A stretch of DNA of 37,858 nt from Candidatus Rokuibacteriota bacterium (GTDB taxonomy: Bacteria; Methylomirabilota; Methylomirabilia; Rokubacteriales; CSP1-6), in contig QHRU01000134.1 in the NCBI GenBank assembly GCA_003220225.1, forward strand, positions 1-37,858. The letters run 5' to 3'. Made by a program: the position numbers and the translations under genes. This document shows positions 7,628 through 15,991 of the stretch, one piece after another. The number at the start of each line of letters is the position of its first letter. Positions within the stretch are counted from its first letter, which is position 1. The notes below the pieces were generated by a model. It made no database searches. It had not been told where the DNA came from and was given only the letters and a program-made list of their open reading frames with translations.

Positions 7628-9226
7628 ATGGCCACCGGGCTGACCGACCTCTCGACCGCCGAGCTTTCGAGCCTGATCGCCGCGCGCACGCTGTCGCCCG
7701 TCGAGCTGGTCGAGGCGCTCATCCGGCGCGTCGAGGACTACGACGCGCAGACGCACGCCTTCATCACGCCCACCTTCGACCTCGCTCGCCAACAGGCGAG
7801 GGCAGCCGAGGCCGAGATCGCGGCCGGCAAACACCGGGGGACCCTGCACGGGATCCCGTTCGCGCTCAAGGACATCTACGACACGCGGGGGATCCTCACC
7901 TCGGGCCACTCCCGCGTCTTCATCGACCGGATTCCCGCCGAGGACGCCACCGTGACGAGGCGGCTCTACGACGCCGGCGCCGTGCTGCTCGGCAAGCTCG
8001 CCACCCACGAGATGGCGCACGCGGGTCCCTCGTTCGATCTGCCGTGGCCGCCGGCGCGCAATCCGTGGAACCTGGCCCACTTCACGGGTGGCTCCTCGTC
8101 GGGCTCGGGCGCCGCGGTCGCCGCCGGCATGGTGCCGGTGGCGCTCGGCTCGGACACCGGGGGATCGATCCGCGGCCCGGCATCGCTCTGCGGCGTCGTC
8201 GGACTCATGCCCACGTTCGGCCTCGTGAGTCGCGCGGGCGTCATCACCAACTCGTACACGTTCGATCACTGCGGGCCGCTGGCGCGGACGGTCGAGGACT
8301 GCGCGCTGGTGCTGCAGGCGCTCGCCGGCTATGACCCGAACGACGCGGGGAGCGTGAGGCGCGACATCCCGTCGTATCGCGAGGCGCTGCGCGACGATCT
8401 CCGCGGCCTCAGGATCGGCGTGTTGCGGCACCACTGGGAGCAGGACATCCCGGCGACCGAGGACGTTCGTAACGCCATGGACGCCGCGCTCGACGTCTTA
8501 CGCCGGCTGGGCGCCACCCTCGAGGAATGCAGCGTGCGGCCGCTGGCCGCCTACTTCGACGTCAAGATCGTCATCGCCGAGAGCGAGATCTTCAGCGTCC
8601 ACCAGGCGAATCTCCAGACCCGCGCGAAGGACTTCGGCGCCGACTTCCGCTCACGCGTGCTGCCGTCCGTGCTGTTCACCGCCCACGATTACGTCCAGGC
8701 CACGCGCGAGCATCGCCGGATGATGGTGGAGATGGAGCCGCTCTACGGCCGATTCGACGCCTTCGTCACGGCCGGCATGGGCGAGGCGGCGCGGCTGAGC
8801 GATTACCGCAGCGTCTCGTTCTGGCAGAAGCCGAGCGTGTTGACCGCGTGGAACGTGACGGGCCAGCCCGTGCTGGCGCTGCCCAACGGCTTCGGCAGGA
8901 ACGGGCTGCCGCTCGGCATGCAGATCGTCGGCCGGCCCTTCGGCGAGACGACGATCTTGAGGGTCGGCCACGCCTACGAACGCGCCACGGCGTGGCACAC
9001 GCGGCGCCCCCAGCTCGCGCGCGGCGCGGCCGCGCCGGACGTCGTCCCTCCGCCGGTGCTGTCGAGCGGCGCCGATCAGGTCGACGCCGAGACGCGCGAC
9101 CTGTGTGTGAAGAGCGCGCGGCGGGCGGGAGTCCAGCTCGACGATCTGATGCTGGCGCAGCTGCTGGAGGGAGCGCCGTACGCGCTCGCCATGGTGGAGC
9201 GCCTGCGCCGCTTCCGGCTCGGGTGA
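7628..9226 (+). CDS. Amidase (amidase-signature family)
   Basis: This 532-residue enzyme carries the full Ser-cisSer-Lys triad of the amidase-signature family: Lys near residue 81 (PFALKDIYDT), the cis-Ser in FTGGSSSGSGAA (about 153-164) and the nucleophile Ser near 180 (GSDTGGSIRGPAS). Family members hydrolyse linear amides or act as GatA-like amidotransferases. With no gatB or gatC nearby, a catabolic amidase is favoured. A tail of about 60 residues after the core resembles a small helical C-terminal add-on. The ATG at 7628 is preferred over a GTG 24 bases upstream, because GGAGG lies between them, although its spacing of 13 bases is long. It converges on the kinase-fold gene. Confidence 0.9.
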   Translation: MATGLTDLSTAELSSLIAARTLSPVELVEALIRRVEDYDAQTHAFITPTFDLARQQARAAEAEIAAGKHRGTLHGIPFALKDIYDTRGILTSGHSRVFIDRIPAEDATVTRRLYDAGAVLLGKLATHEMAHAGPSFDLPWPPARNPWNLAHFTGGSSSGSGAAVAAGMVPVALGSDTGGSIRGPASLCGVVGLMPTFGLVSRAGVITNSYTFDHCGPLARTVEDCALVLQALAGYDPNDAGSVRRDIPSYREALRDDLRGLRIGVLRHHWEQDIPATEDVRNAMDAALDVLRRLGATLEECSVRPLAAYFDVKIVIAESEIFSVHQANLQTRAKDFGADFRSRVLPSVLFTAHDYVQATREHRRMMVEMEPLYGRFDAFVTAGMGEAARLSDYRSVSFWQKPSVLTAWNVTGQPVLALPNGFGRNGLPLGMQIVGRPFGETTILRVGHAYERATAWHTRRPQLARGAAAPDVVPPPVLSSGADQVDAETRDLCVKSARRAGVQLDDLMLAQLLEGAPYALAMVERLRRFRLG

Positions 9227-9230
9227 CCGT

Positions 9231-10289
9231 TCAGTCCAGCAGCTCGAGACAACCGAGGTCGTGGACGGCGCTCATGATGCGCTCGAGATGGTTCCACCAG
9301 ATCCAGGGACCGAGCCCGTGATTCGCCTGCCACATCGGGGTGGTGATCTGCCAGAGCACGGACTGCCGGTAGTCGTCCCACAGCGCGTCGAACGAGTAGC
9401 CGCGCACCCCGGCGGCCACCAGCGCGTCGTGATAGCGCCGGAGGCTCTCCCGCTCGTACCGGCGCCGCCAGTCCGGATACCACTGCACGGCGATCATGTA
9501 GGCGAGGTCGTCGGTGGCGGTGTCCACGCGCCACGCGTCCCAGTCGATCAGCCGCACGTCGTCGGAACCGGGATCGCGCGGGAGCAGCGCGTTCCAGACG
9601 TGGGCGTCGCCGTGAACGATCGTCAGGTCCCGGTGCGAGCGGTACCGCCCGAGCAGGCGCGGCGCAGCGGCGATCAGACCCTCGTACACGCGCCGGCGTT
9701 CGGCGGAGAGACGGTCGCCCAGGCGATCGGCGAAGACGGCCAGATCCTTCGGGAATGCCGCGAGATGGCGGTCGAGCGCACCGGAATCGTCCGCGAACGC
9801 GCCCACCGAGACGCCCAGACGCTCGTGGTCCCACCAGAGCGCGTGGAACCTGGCATGGGCCGCGACGACCGCGTGCCACCGCTCCATGGGAGGCGGCAGC
9901 GGCCACTCGCCGAGCGGCTCGTGAGAGGCGGTCAGGTCCTCGAGCATCACGTGCCAGCGCCCCGCCGGTTCCGCGGCCGCCTCGTAGCAGCGGGGCAGGA
10001 GACCCGGCGGCGTGGCGACCGCGACCACGTCGTAGAAGGTCACCTCCTTGCGTCCGAGCTCGCGCAGGGCCTCCGCGGCGTCCTCGCGCGACGTCTTGAA
10101 GAACACGTGCGACGGGCCGGCGTCGTCGCCCTGAGCGTACGTGAGGCGCAGCCGCGCGATGCGGGAGATCAGCGTGTCGCGCGACGTTTCGACCGCGACG
10201 TCGACCACCTCGCCGCGGGTGAGGACACCGGCGCGGCGCAGGACGGCGGTCAGACGTTCGGGAGTCGCTTCCGCTGGCACACCGCTCAT
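9231..10289 (-). CDS. Aminoglycoside-phosphotransferase-fold (APH/ChoK-like) kinase
   Basis: This 352-residue protein has the phosphotransferase signature IVHGDAHVWNALL (Brenner-type catalytic loop with Asp and Asn, about 213-225) and the metal-binding VRLIDWDAWRVD about 20 residues later, followed by DLAYMIA. An N-lobe strand (HVFFKTSRED) supplies the ATP-contacting Lys. Family members phosphorylate small hydroxyl compounds such as aminoglycosides, choline, ecdysteroids or sugars. Nothing here shows the substrate, and resistance should not be assumed. It converges on the amidase (stops four bases apart) and is divergent from the aldolase gene with about 60 bases between starts. Confidence 0.85.
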   Translation of the reverse strand: MSGVPAEATPERLTAVLRRAGVLTRGEVVDVAVETSRDTLISRIARLRLTYAQGDDAGPSHVFFKTSREDAAEALRELGRKEVTFYDVVAVATPPGLLPRCYEAAAEPAGRWHVMLEDLTASHEPLGEWPLPPPMERWHAVVAAHARFHALWWDHERLGVSVGAFADDSGALDRHLAAFPKDLAVFADRLGDRLSAERRRVYEGLIAAAPRLLGRYRSHRDLTIVHGDAHVWNALLPRDPGSDDVRLIDWDAWRVDTATDDLAYMIAVQWYPDWRRRYERESLRRYHDALVAAGVRGYSFDALWDDYRQSVLWQITTPMWQANHGLGPWIWWNHLERIMSAVHDLGCLELLD

Positions 10290-10351
10290 CCCGGGCCATG
10301 GTACGGTACGCCGTCAAGATCACGACCCTCACCACCCGCGAGGAGACACAC

Positions 10352-11110
10352 GTGAAGATCCGACCCAATCGCCTGAGACAGACGCTCGCCGCCGGCCGAG
10401 TCGCGACGATCATCGGCGGCACCAACGACCCGGACCTGATCGATCAGCTCGGCACGCTCGACGTGGATGGCATCTGGCTGGAGGGCGAGCACGGCGGGGT
10501 CGACTACGCCGACCTCGGCAACCTGACGCGGGCCTGCGACCTCTGGGGCAAGACCTCGGTCGTCCGGGTGATGGACAACGACTACGCCACGATCTATCGC
10601 ACGCTCGATCGGGGCGCGCAGGCCATCGTGGTGCCGCACGTCAACACGCGCGCCGAGGCGCAGGCGGTCGTCGAGGCCGGCAAGTTCGCGCCGCTCGGCA
10701 AGCGCGGCATGTTCACCAGCCGCCAGGGCTTCGGCGTGGACGACTACTTCAAGACCGCCAACGACCAGAGCCTGCTGATGGTGTTGATCGAGGACATCGC
10801 GGCCATCCCCAAGCTCGACGAGATCGTCAGGGTCGACCACATCGACGTGTTCTTCGTGGCGCCGAGCGACCTGGCGACCTCGATGGGCCACATCGGCGAC
10901 GTGGGGCACCCGGACGTCCAGAAGACGATCGACGGCGCGTTGACGAAGATCGTGCAGGCCGGCCGCGTGGCCGGCACCCTGGTCAACGCCGGCAACGTCG
11001 AGCATTACACGCGGATGGGCGTGCGCGTGGTGTTCACCAGCTTCTTCCCGTGGATCCAGGCCGGCGCCAAGGAGCTCGTCGAGCGGGCTGCGGCGGGCGC
11101 CCGCGGCTGA
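10352..11110 (+). CDS. HpcH/HpaI-family aldolase
   Basis: The 252-residue product matches class II (metal-dependent) pyruvate-aldolase members such as HpaI and GarL. It shows GIWLEGEHGGVDYADL near the N-terminus, VVRVMDNDY, a glycine-rich core AIVVPHVNTRAEAQ, VLIEDIAAI (metal Glu) and DVFFVAPSDLATSMG (metal Asp). It should cleave or form a 2-keto-3-hydroxy acid using pyruvate or a related enolate. The GTG at 10352 is chosen because AGGAG lies six bases ahead; an ATG at 10298 would add 18 residues that do not look like the family. The next gene begins five bases after its stop, so it heads an operon with a dehydrogenase and a lactonase-like gene. Confidence 0.88.
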   Translation: MKIRPNRLRQTLAAGRVATIIGGTNDPDLIDQLGTLDVDGIWLEGEHGGVDYADLGNLTRACDLWGKTSVVRVMDNDYATIYRTLDRGAQAIVVPHVNTRAEAQAVVEAGKFAPLGKRGMFTSRQGFGVDDYFKTANDQSLLMVLIEDIAAIPKLDEIVRVDHIDVFFVAPSDLATSMGHIGDVGHPDVQKTIDGALTKIVQAGRVAGTLVNAGNVEHYTRMGVRVVFTSFFPWIQAGAKELVERAAAGARG

Positions 11111-11115
11111 CGCGC

Positions 11116-12180
11116 GTGGACCGCGTCCGTCTTGCCATCGTCGGCTGCGGCAACATCTGCCAGCTCAACGCCCCCGGGTATCTCGAGCACCCGCGCTGCG
11201 ACGTCGTCGCCCTCTGCGACACCGAGTGGGCGCGTGCCGAGCTGCGGGCCCGGCAGTGGGGGATCACGCCGCGGATCTACAAGGACTATGCCGAGCTGCT
11301 CGACGACTCGACGGTCGATGCCGTCGAGCTCCTGACGCCCACCTATCTCCACGCCGAGCAGATCATCGCCGCTCTCGCCGCCGGCAAGCACGTCTCCTGT
11401 CAGAAGCCGATCGCCATCAGCGTGGCCGAGGCCGATCGGATCGCCGAGGCGGTGTCGAAAGCGCGAACGACGTTCCGGGTGACCGAGAACTTCCTCTATT
11501 ACCCGCCCATCGTGAAAGCCAAGGAGCTGCTCGAGGCCGGCGCCATCGGCGAGCCGTCGCTCGTGCGCATCCACACGACCCGCGCCAGGGAAAGCGTCGG
11601 CGCCACCCTGACCCTCGATCCCGAGGCGCTGATCTGGCGTCGCGATCCCGGTCGGAACCCCGGCGGTGTCCTCTACGACGACGGCGTGCACAAGTACGCC
11701 ACCGCCATGTACTGGATCGGCGAGATCGGCGAGATCTCGGCCATCGTCGGCCGCGGCGAGGACTTCATCCAGGAGACGCCGAGCGTCGCCCACTTCCGCT
11801 TCAAGAATCGCGACTGCCTCGGCATCATCGACTACACCTACGCTCCCGAGATGCGCATCCGGAGCCGCTACTATCGCGCGGACGAGTTCTTCGAGATCCA
11901 CGGCTCACGCGGCATCCTGTGGGTCACCCGCTGCACCGGCGAGATGCTCGACCTGCCGCCGGTGATGCTGATCCAGGGGACCGAGACGACGAGCTACCAG
12001 GTGCCCATGGACTGGCGCACCGGCTTCGATGGAGCGGCGCGCGATTTCGTCGACGGAGTGCTGGAGGGCCGGCAACCCGCCCAGGACGTCGTCACCGCGA
12101 CGAAGGTCCTCCAGGTGCCGCTGGCGATCTACGAGGCCTCGCGATCCCGCCGCCCCGTGGCGCCGGAGTCGATGCGATGA
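11116..12180 (+). CDS. Gfo/Idh/MocA-family NAD(P)-dependent oxidoreductase
   Basis: The 354-residue enzyme begins VDRVRLAIVGCGNICQ, a Rossmann GxGxxx NAD(P) motif at about 7-15. It continues with TYLHAEQIIAALAAGKHVSCQKPIA, which contains the family Lys (the usual E-K-P is Q-K-P here). The C-terminal domain includes GGVLYDDGVHKYATAMYW, with the substrate-binding His. Family members oxidise sugars, inositols or similar alcohols. The GTG at 11116 starts five bases after the aldolase stop, and its TGA overlaps the ATG of the phosphotriesterase-like gene. An alcohol dehydrogenase, a lactonase-type hydrolase and an aldolase together suggest an oxidative sugar or sugar-acid route; that is inference. 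Confidence 0.88.
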   Translation: MDRVRLAIVGCGNICQLNAPGYLEHPRCDVVALCDTEWARAELRARQWGITPRIYKDYAELLDDSTVDAVELLTPTYLHAEQIIAALAAGKHVSCQKPIAISVAEADRIAEAVSKARTTFRVTENFLYYPPIVKAKELLEAGAIGEPSLVRIHTTRARESVGATLTLDPEALIWRRDPGRNPGGVLYDDGVHKYATAMYWIGEIGEISAIVGRGEDFIQETPSVAHFRFKNRDCLGIIDYTYAPEMRIRSRYYRADEFFEIHGSRGILWVTRCTGEMLDLPPVMLIQGTETTSYQVPMDWRTGFDGAARDFVDGVLEGRQPAQDVVTATKVLQVPLAIYEASRSRRPVAPESMR

Positions 12181-12901
12181 CGACCGTGGAGACCGCGCTC
12201 GGTCCGGTGGCCACCGGCGAGCTCGGTCCGACGCTGATGCACGAGCACGTCGTCACGCGCTCGCCCGGCGTGCAGGAGAACTGGCCACATCTCTGGGACC
12301 GAAACGCCATCCTCGCCATCGCCGAGCGGAAGATGGCCGACCTCTACCGCCGCAACATCCGCGCGATCGTCGACCTGACCACCGTCGATCTGGGCCGGGA
12401 CATCGGCCTGATCGTCGACGTGGCGCGCCGTTCGCGCGTCCACGTGATCGTCGCCACCGGTGTCTGGTGGATGCCGCAGCGGTACTTCAGCGCCCACGGC
12501 GTCGATGCGGTGGCCGAGCTGTTCATTCGCGACAGACCGGCGTGCCGATCTCGACCCACACGTGGGCCGCGGGCCGCTCCGGCGAGGCTCAGCAGGCGAT
12601 CTTCGCGCAGGAGGGCGTCGATCTGAGCCGCGTGGTCATCGGCCACAGCGGCGACAGCGAGGACCTGGAATATCTGCGCGGCCTGATGGAGCGGGGGAGC
12701 ACGATCGGGATGGACCGCTTCGGCCTCGAGCACTTCCTGCCCACCGCGAAACGGGTCGAGGTGCTCGCACGGCTCTGTGCCGAAGGCTACGCCGGCAAGA
12801 TGGTCCTCTCGCACGACGCCAACTGCTGGACCGACATGCTCTCCGAGGACGACAAGCGCCGGACCCGGCGATCGTCCACGGGCACTGCGCTTGATCGATG
12901 A
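12177..12901 (+). pseudogene. Phosphotriesterase-family (lactonase-like) gene, internally deleted, frameshifted and 3'-truncated
   Basis: The first part (12177 to about 12532) reads MTTVETALGPVATGELGPTL, then MHEHVVTR with the family HxH metal site, and runs to AELFIRD. The reading then continues only in another frame from about 12530: RQTGVPISTHTW, VVIGHSGDSED (metal His) and KMVLSHDANCWTDM (metal Asp). The family normally has some 35-40 residues between these parts, including the carboxylated Lys that bridges the two metals, so that segment is missing. The C-terminal 40-50 residues are also replaced by an unrelated tail after DDKRR. It would have been a phosphotriesterase-like lactonase coupled to the dehydrogenase by an ATGA overlap. 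As read, it cannot give an active enzyme. Confidence 0.85.
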
Positions 12902-13377
12902 CCGACACGCGGACAGCTTCACGCTTGTGGCAACGGATGACCGCGGCGCAGCGGCTTTGCGCCGCGTACGCGCTCTGGCGCGATGATGAAGCGACCTCCG
13001 ATCAGCGGCAGGCCGCGCTGCTCATCGCCCAGCAGAGGAAGTTCCGGCCCAAGACGGTGATCGGCCTCGACGAAGATCGTAAGGCGCATCACCTCGCCAG
13101 CCTGTCGACTCTGCCCGAGGCGCTCGCCGCTCGAATGCTCGTCCTATATCACCTGGCCGAACAGCGGCCGATGATGGGCGCGTTTCTCGACGCGATCGGT
13201 ATCGCGCACGACAACGGCGTGATTCAGGACGACGCGGCCACGCCGGATCCGACGAAGATCACCGCGGCCGCCGCGGCGATCGCCAAGGACTACCCGGCGC
13301 ACGACGTCTCGCTCTATCTCAGCACGCTCCTGTGGCAGGATCCGGCGACGTGGGGAGCACTGCACGGAGTGGTCTGA
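12898..13377 (+). CDS. Conserved hypothetical protein
   Basis: This soluble 159-residue protein has no signal peptide or membrane segment. It is largely helical: [20 protein letters not shown], then [42 protein letters not shown] and [19 protein letters not shown]. It has no recognised catalytic motif. I believe similar proteins occur as uncharacterised ORFs in acidobacterial and related genomes, but I cannot name a domain. The ATG overlaps the end of the broken phosphotriesterase frame. It precedes infA by about 120 bases. Codon use and GC-rich third positions match neighbouring genes, so it is probably real. Confidence 0.65.
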   Translation: MTDTRTASRLWQRMTAAQRLCAAYALWRDDEATSDQRQAALLIAQQRKFRPKTVIGLDEDRKAHHLASLSTLPEALAARMLVLYHLAEQRPMMGAFLDAIGIAHDNGVIQDDAATPDPTKITAAAAAIAKDYPAHDVSLYLSTLLWQDPATWGALHGVV

Positions 13378-13495
13378 TGGATCGCAGAAGTGTGATACGG
13401 TGGCGGTGTCGGTTCCCTCCTGTCCGCGCCTGCGGCGTCACGTCGTGAGAGCGTTCACCTCTGCACAAGTTCTGACGAAAGGCGAAACAACAACC

Positions 13496-13714
13496 ATGAC
13501 CAAGGAAGATGCCATCGAGGTCGAGGCCAAGGTGGTCGAGCCCTTACCCAACGCGATGTTCCGGGTGGTGATGGACACCGGCCACAAAATACTCGCCCAC
13601 GTGTCGGGCAAGATGCGGATGCACCGCATCCGGATTCTGCCCGGCGACAGGGTCACGGTTGAGCTGTCCCCTTACGATCTGACGCGAGGTCGGATCACGT
13701 ACCGATTCAGGTAG
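13496..13714 (+). CDS. infA: Translation initiation factor IF-1
   Basis: The 72-residue OB-fold protein matches canonical IF-1 almost throughout: [20 protein letters not shown], then [40 protein letters not shown] and [14 protein letters not shown]-1 binds the 30S A site during initiation. A weak Shine-Dalgarno (AAAGG) lies about 14 bases upstream. The usual ribosomal-protein neighbours (secY, rpmJ, rpsM) are absent. It is a solitary copy among catabolic genes and may be a second infA or simply relocated. An upstream in-frame extension of 32 codons is dismissed because homologues start at MxKED. Confidence 0.95.
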   Translation: MTKEDAIEVEAKVVEPLPNAMFRVVMDTGHKILAHVSGKMRMHRIRILPGDRVTVELSPYDLTRGRITYRFR

Positions 13715-13726
13715 GAGCGGAGGCAG

Positions 13727-14716
13727 GTGCTGACGGTGGCTGAGATCCCGATCTCCCTGACGTGCGCCGACTACGCGCGCGTCATGCCCCTCGCGACCGG
13801 TGAGGTGAAGCCGGAGCGGATCGCGCTCACGATGATCCTGGGCAGTCGGGGCTCGTGGCCGGCGCGCGCCGAGATGCTCCGTCGCGCCGTGCAGGACCCG
13901 CACGTGCAGGGCGGCGAGTGGTCGATGGCGCAGTACCTCTACCGCATCGACAAGGGCGATCGCCGCTACGTCGGCCTGCCGGTGTTTCCGCTGCGCAACT
14001 TCACGGCGCGCGACCTGTACGTCCGCCGCGGCGGCCCGATTCGGAAGCCCGCGGATCTGGCCGGCAAGCGCATCGGCATGTACAGCTACACGGCGAGCGG
14101 CTCCATCTGGTACCGGCACTTCCTGCGCTTCGTGGGTGTGGATCCGGCCGCCATCCAGTGGTGGGTCGGGGACATCGACACGCCCTGGTCGGCATCGATG
14201 GACCAGACGCTGCCTCCCGGCGTGAACGCGCCCGCGAAAGGACGGTCACTGTCGACGATGCTGCTCGATGGGGAGCTGGAGGCCATCTACAGCCCGCCGC
14301 GCCCGGAAGCCTATCACCCCGACGCGGGGCCCATCGCGCGCCTGTTCCCGGATTTCCGCCAGGTCGAGCACGAGTACTTTCGCAAGACCGGCGCGTTTCC
14401 TCCTCAGCATCTGATCGTTCTCCGGCGCGAGGCCTGGGAGGCGAACCGGTGGATCGCCAGGAGCCTCACCGAGGCGTTCAGCGCCGCCAACGAGTGCTTC
14501 ACCGCGTCGCAGAAGGGATTCCCGTACGCCACGCCGTGGCTGGAAGCGGAGCTCGAGGCCACGGCGGCGGTGATGGGGGAGGACTTCCACCCGTATGGGG
14601 TCGAGCGGAACCGGGCGCAGATCGAGATGTTCGCCGGCGAGGCGTTCCGGCTGGGCCTGACGAGCCGCCGGATCACGGTCGAAGACTATTTCGCGGACTA
14701 CCTGCACGGAGGCTGA
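13727..14716 (+). CDS. 4,5-dihydroxyphthalate decarboxylase-like / periplasmic-binding-fold protein
   Basis: This 329-residue protein lacks a signal peptide. It resembles the Pht5 (4,5-dihydroxyphthalate decarboxylase) and NMT1-like branch of the type 2 binding-protein fold: ISLTCADYARVMPLATGEVK at the N-terminus, a central NFTARDLYVRRGGPIRKPAD, then LAGKRIGMYSYTASGSIWYR, and PQHLIVLRREAWEAN near the C-terminus. Homologues are commonly annotated as ABC substrate-binding proteins or as this decarboxylase. The cytoplasmic form favours a catabolic role on an aromatic or related acid, but the activity is not proven. The start is uncertain: GTG 13727 has GGAGG only three bases upstream, while GTG 13736 has it 12 bases upstream. 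It ends one base before the convergent amidohydrolase stop. Confidence 0.78.
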   Translation: MLTVAEIPISLTCADYARVMPLATGEVKPERIALTMILGSRGSWPARAEMLRRAVQDPHVQGGEWSMAQYLYRIDKGDRRYVGLPVFPLRNFTARDLYVRRGGPIRKPADLAGKRIGMYSYTASGSIWYRHFLRFVGVDPAAIQWWVGDIDTPWSASMDQTLPPGVNAPAKGRSLSTMLLDGELEAIYSPPRPEAYHPDAGPIARLFPDFRQVEHEYFRKTGAFPPQHLIVLRREAWEANRWIARSLTEAFSAANECFTASQKGFPYATPWLEAELEATAAVMGEDFHPYGVERNRAQIEMFAGEAFRLGLTSRRITVEDYFADYLHGG

Positions 14717-14717
14717 C

Positions 14718-15926
14718 TCAGCCCCACGGCGTCGAGGTCAGACGGAAGAAGCGCGTGGCGTTCTCCCACATGAGCTTCTGTGTCGCCGGCTCGCCGAGCC
14801 GCTTGCGCCAGGCGATCACGGCGTCCGCGTGGTCCGGAAAGATCGTCTCCGGGTGTGGATAGTCCGACTCGAACATGAGCACGTGGTCGCCGACGAGCTC
14901 GATCACCGCGCGCGTGAGCTCGACGCCCTCCGAGAAATCGATGCCGCAGAAGACGCGGCCCATCCGCGCGTACTCGACCGGGGTGTGCTCCACCTTGGGA
15001 GACACCGAGCCGCGCACGTAATCGATCTGCCGCGTCAGGCGGAGCAGCCAGTGTGGCAGCCAGCCGTGGCCGCACTCGAGCGTGCCGACGCGCAAGCGCG
15101 GATAACGGTCGAGCATGCCACCCATCAGCATGAACGAGAGAAAGCGCTGGCCGCCCCATGTCTGGCCCGCGCAGCGCCCCATCGCCGGGTTGTCCCAGAC
15201 GTCGCGATAGCCCGGGAAGTACGGCGTCTCGATCGTGAAGCCGTGGTACATGATCGCGAGGTCGGCGTCGTTGGCGGCGGCCCAGATCGGCTCGAGGTCG
15301 GGATCGTCCACGGGCAGACCTTCCGGGAGCAACGGCCACACGGCGGCCACCCAGTCTTCCTTCGCCAGCTCGGTGATCACCTGCGCGGCCCACGCCGGAT
15401 CGGTCGCCGGTGCGAGCACCATGCTCTTCAGACGCCGCGGGTCGGCCGCGCAGTACTCGGCCATGTAGCGGTGATACGCGCCATACATGCCGCGCGTGAG
15501 ATGAGGCGCGAGCGCGGGCGCGCCGTAGGCCCACGGACCGGGAATGATGAAGTCGATGTCGCGACCCTCGGTGTCCATGTCGGCGAGCCGGCCGCGCGCG
15601 TTGTCCTCGGCGACGCGCGCCGCGATCGGCTTGCGCGTGACCATCTGCGTGCGTCCCGACAGGAACCCGCGATCGCCGCCCGTGTCGGTTGGCGCACTCG
15701 GCTTCTCGCCGGCGACGCGCTGATAGCGGAGCTGCTTGATCGAGAGGATGGTCATCTCCGTCTGATCTTCGGCGTCGCCGCGCCCGGGCTGGACCTTCAC
15801 CTTCCGCATGTACGGCGTGATCTCGTCGAGGTGATCGCGGAGGGGTCTGTCCGCATACCGCAGCAGGACGTCGAGCGACGGATTGACGTGCGTGTCCGAA
15901 TCGATGACGCGGAATCCCTGTCTCAT
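14718..15926 (-). CDS. Amidohydrolase-2 family (PF04909) metal-dependent hydrolase/decarboxylase
   Basis: The 402-residue enzyme starts FRVIDSDTHVNPSLDVLLRY (Asp-x-His metal motif), then shows DIDFIIPGPWAYG, IMYHGFTIETPYFPG (barrel His), TLECGHGWLPHWLLRL and the C-terminal FESDYPHPETIFPDH with the metal Asp, closing with ENATRFFRL. This is the classic ACMSD/LigW-like amidohydrolase-2 pattern. The family contains decarboxylases of aromatic or unsaturated acids as well as hydrolases. Its stop faces that of the Pht5-like gene, and its start is divergent from the alpha/beta-hydrolase operon with 65 bases between. The substrate is not deducible. Confidence 0.85.
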   Translation of the reverse strand: MRQGFRVIDSDTHVNPSLDVLLRYADRPLRDHLDEITPYMRKVKVQPGRGDAEDQTEMTILSIKQLRYQRVAGEKPSAPTDTGGDRGFLSGRTQMVTRKPIAARVAEDNARGRLADMDTEGRDIDFIIPGPWAYGAPALAPHLTRGMYGAYHRYMAEYCAADPRRLKSMVLAPATDPAWAAQVITELAKEDWVAAVWPLLPEGLPVDDPDLEPIWAAANDADLAIMYHGFTIETPYFPGYRDVWDNPAMGRCAGQTWGGQRFLSFMLMGGMLDRYPRLRVGTLECGHGWLPHWLLRLTRQIDYVRGSVSPKVEHTPVEYARMGRVFCGIDFSEGVELTRAVIELVGDHVLMFESDYPHPETIFPDHADAVIAWRKRLGEPATQKLMWENATRFFRLTSTPWG

Positions 15927-15991
15927 CGCTGACCCCCGCCCGGCATGATATAACGCACGCCGACCGCTTCAAGGAGGGCGAGGGGGATCAC

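Noticed and set aside
9231-10289. Antibiotic-resistance aminoglycoside phosphotransferase
   Set aside because: Only the kinase fold and generic catalytic motifs are seen. Members of this fold act on many small metabolites and no resistance context is present.
12177-12901. Programmed frameshift in the phosphotriesterase-like gene
   Set aside because: No slippery heptamer is visible at the junction, and family residues including the metal-bridging Lys are missing, so a frameshift alone would not restore an enzyme.
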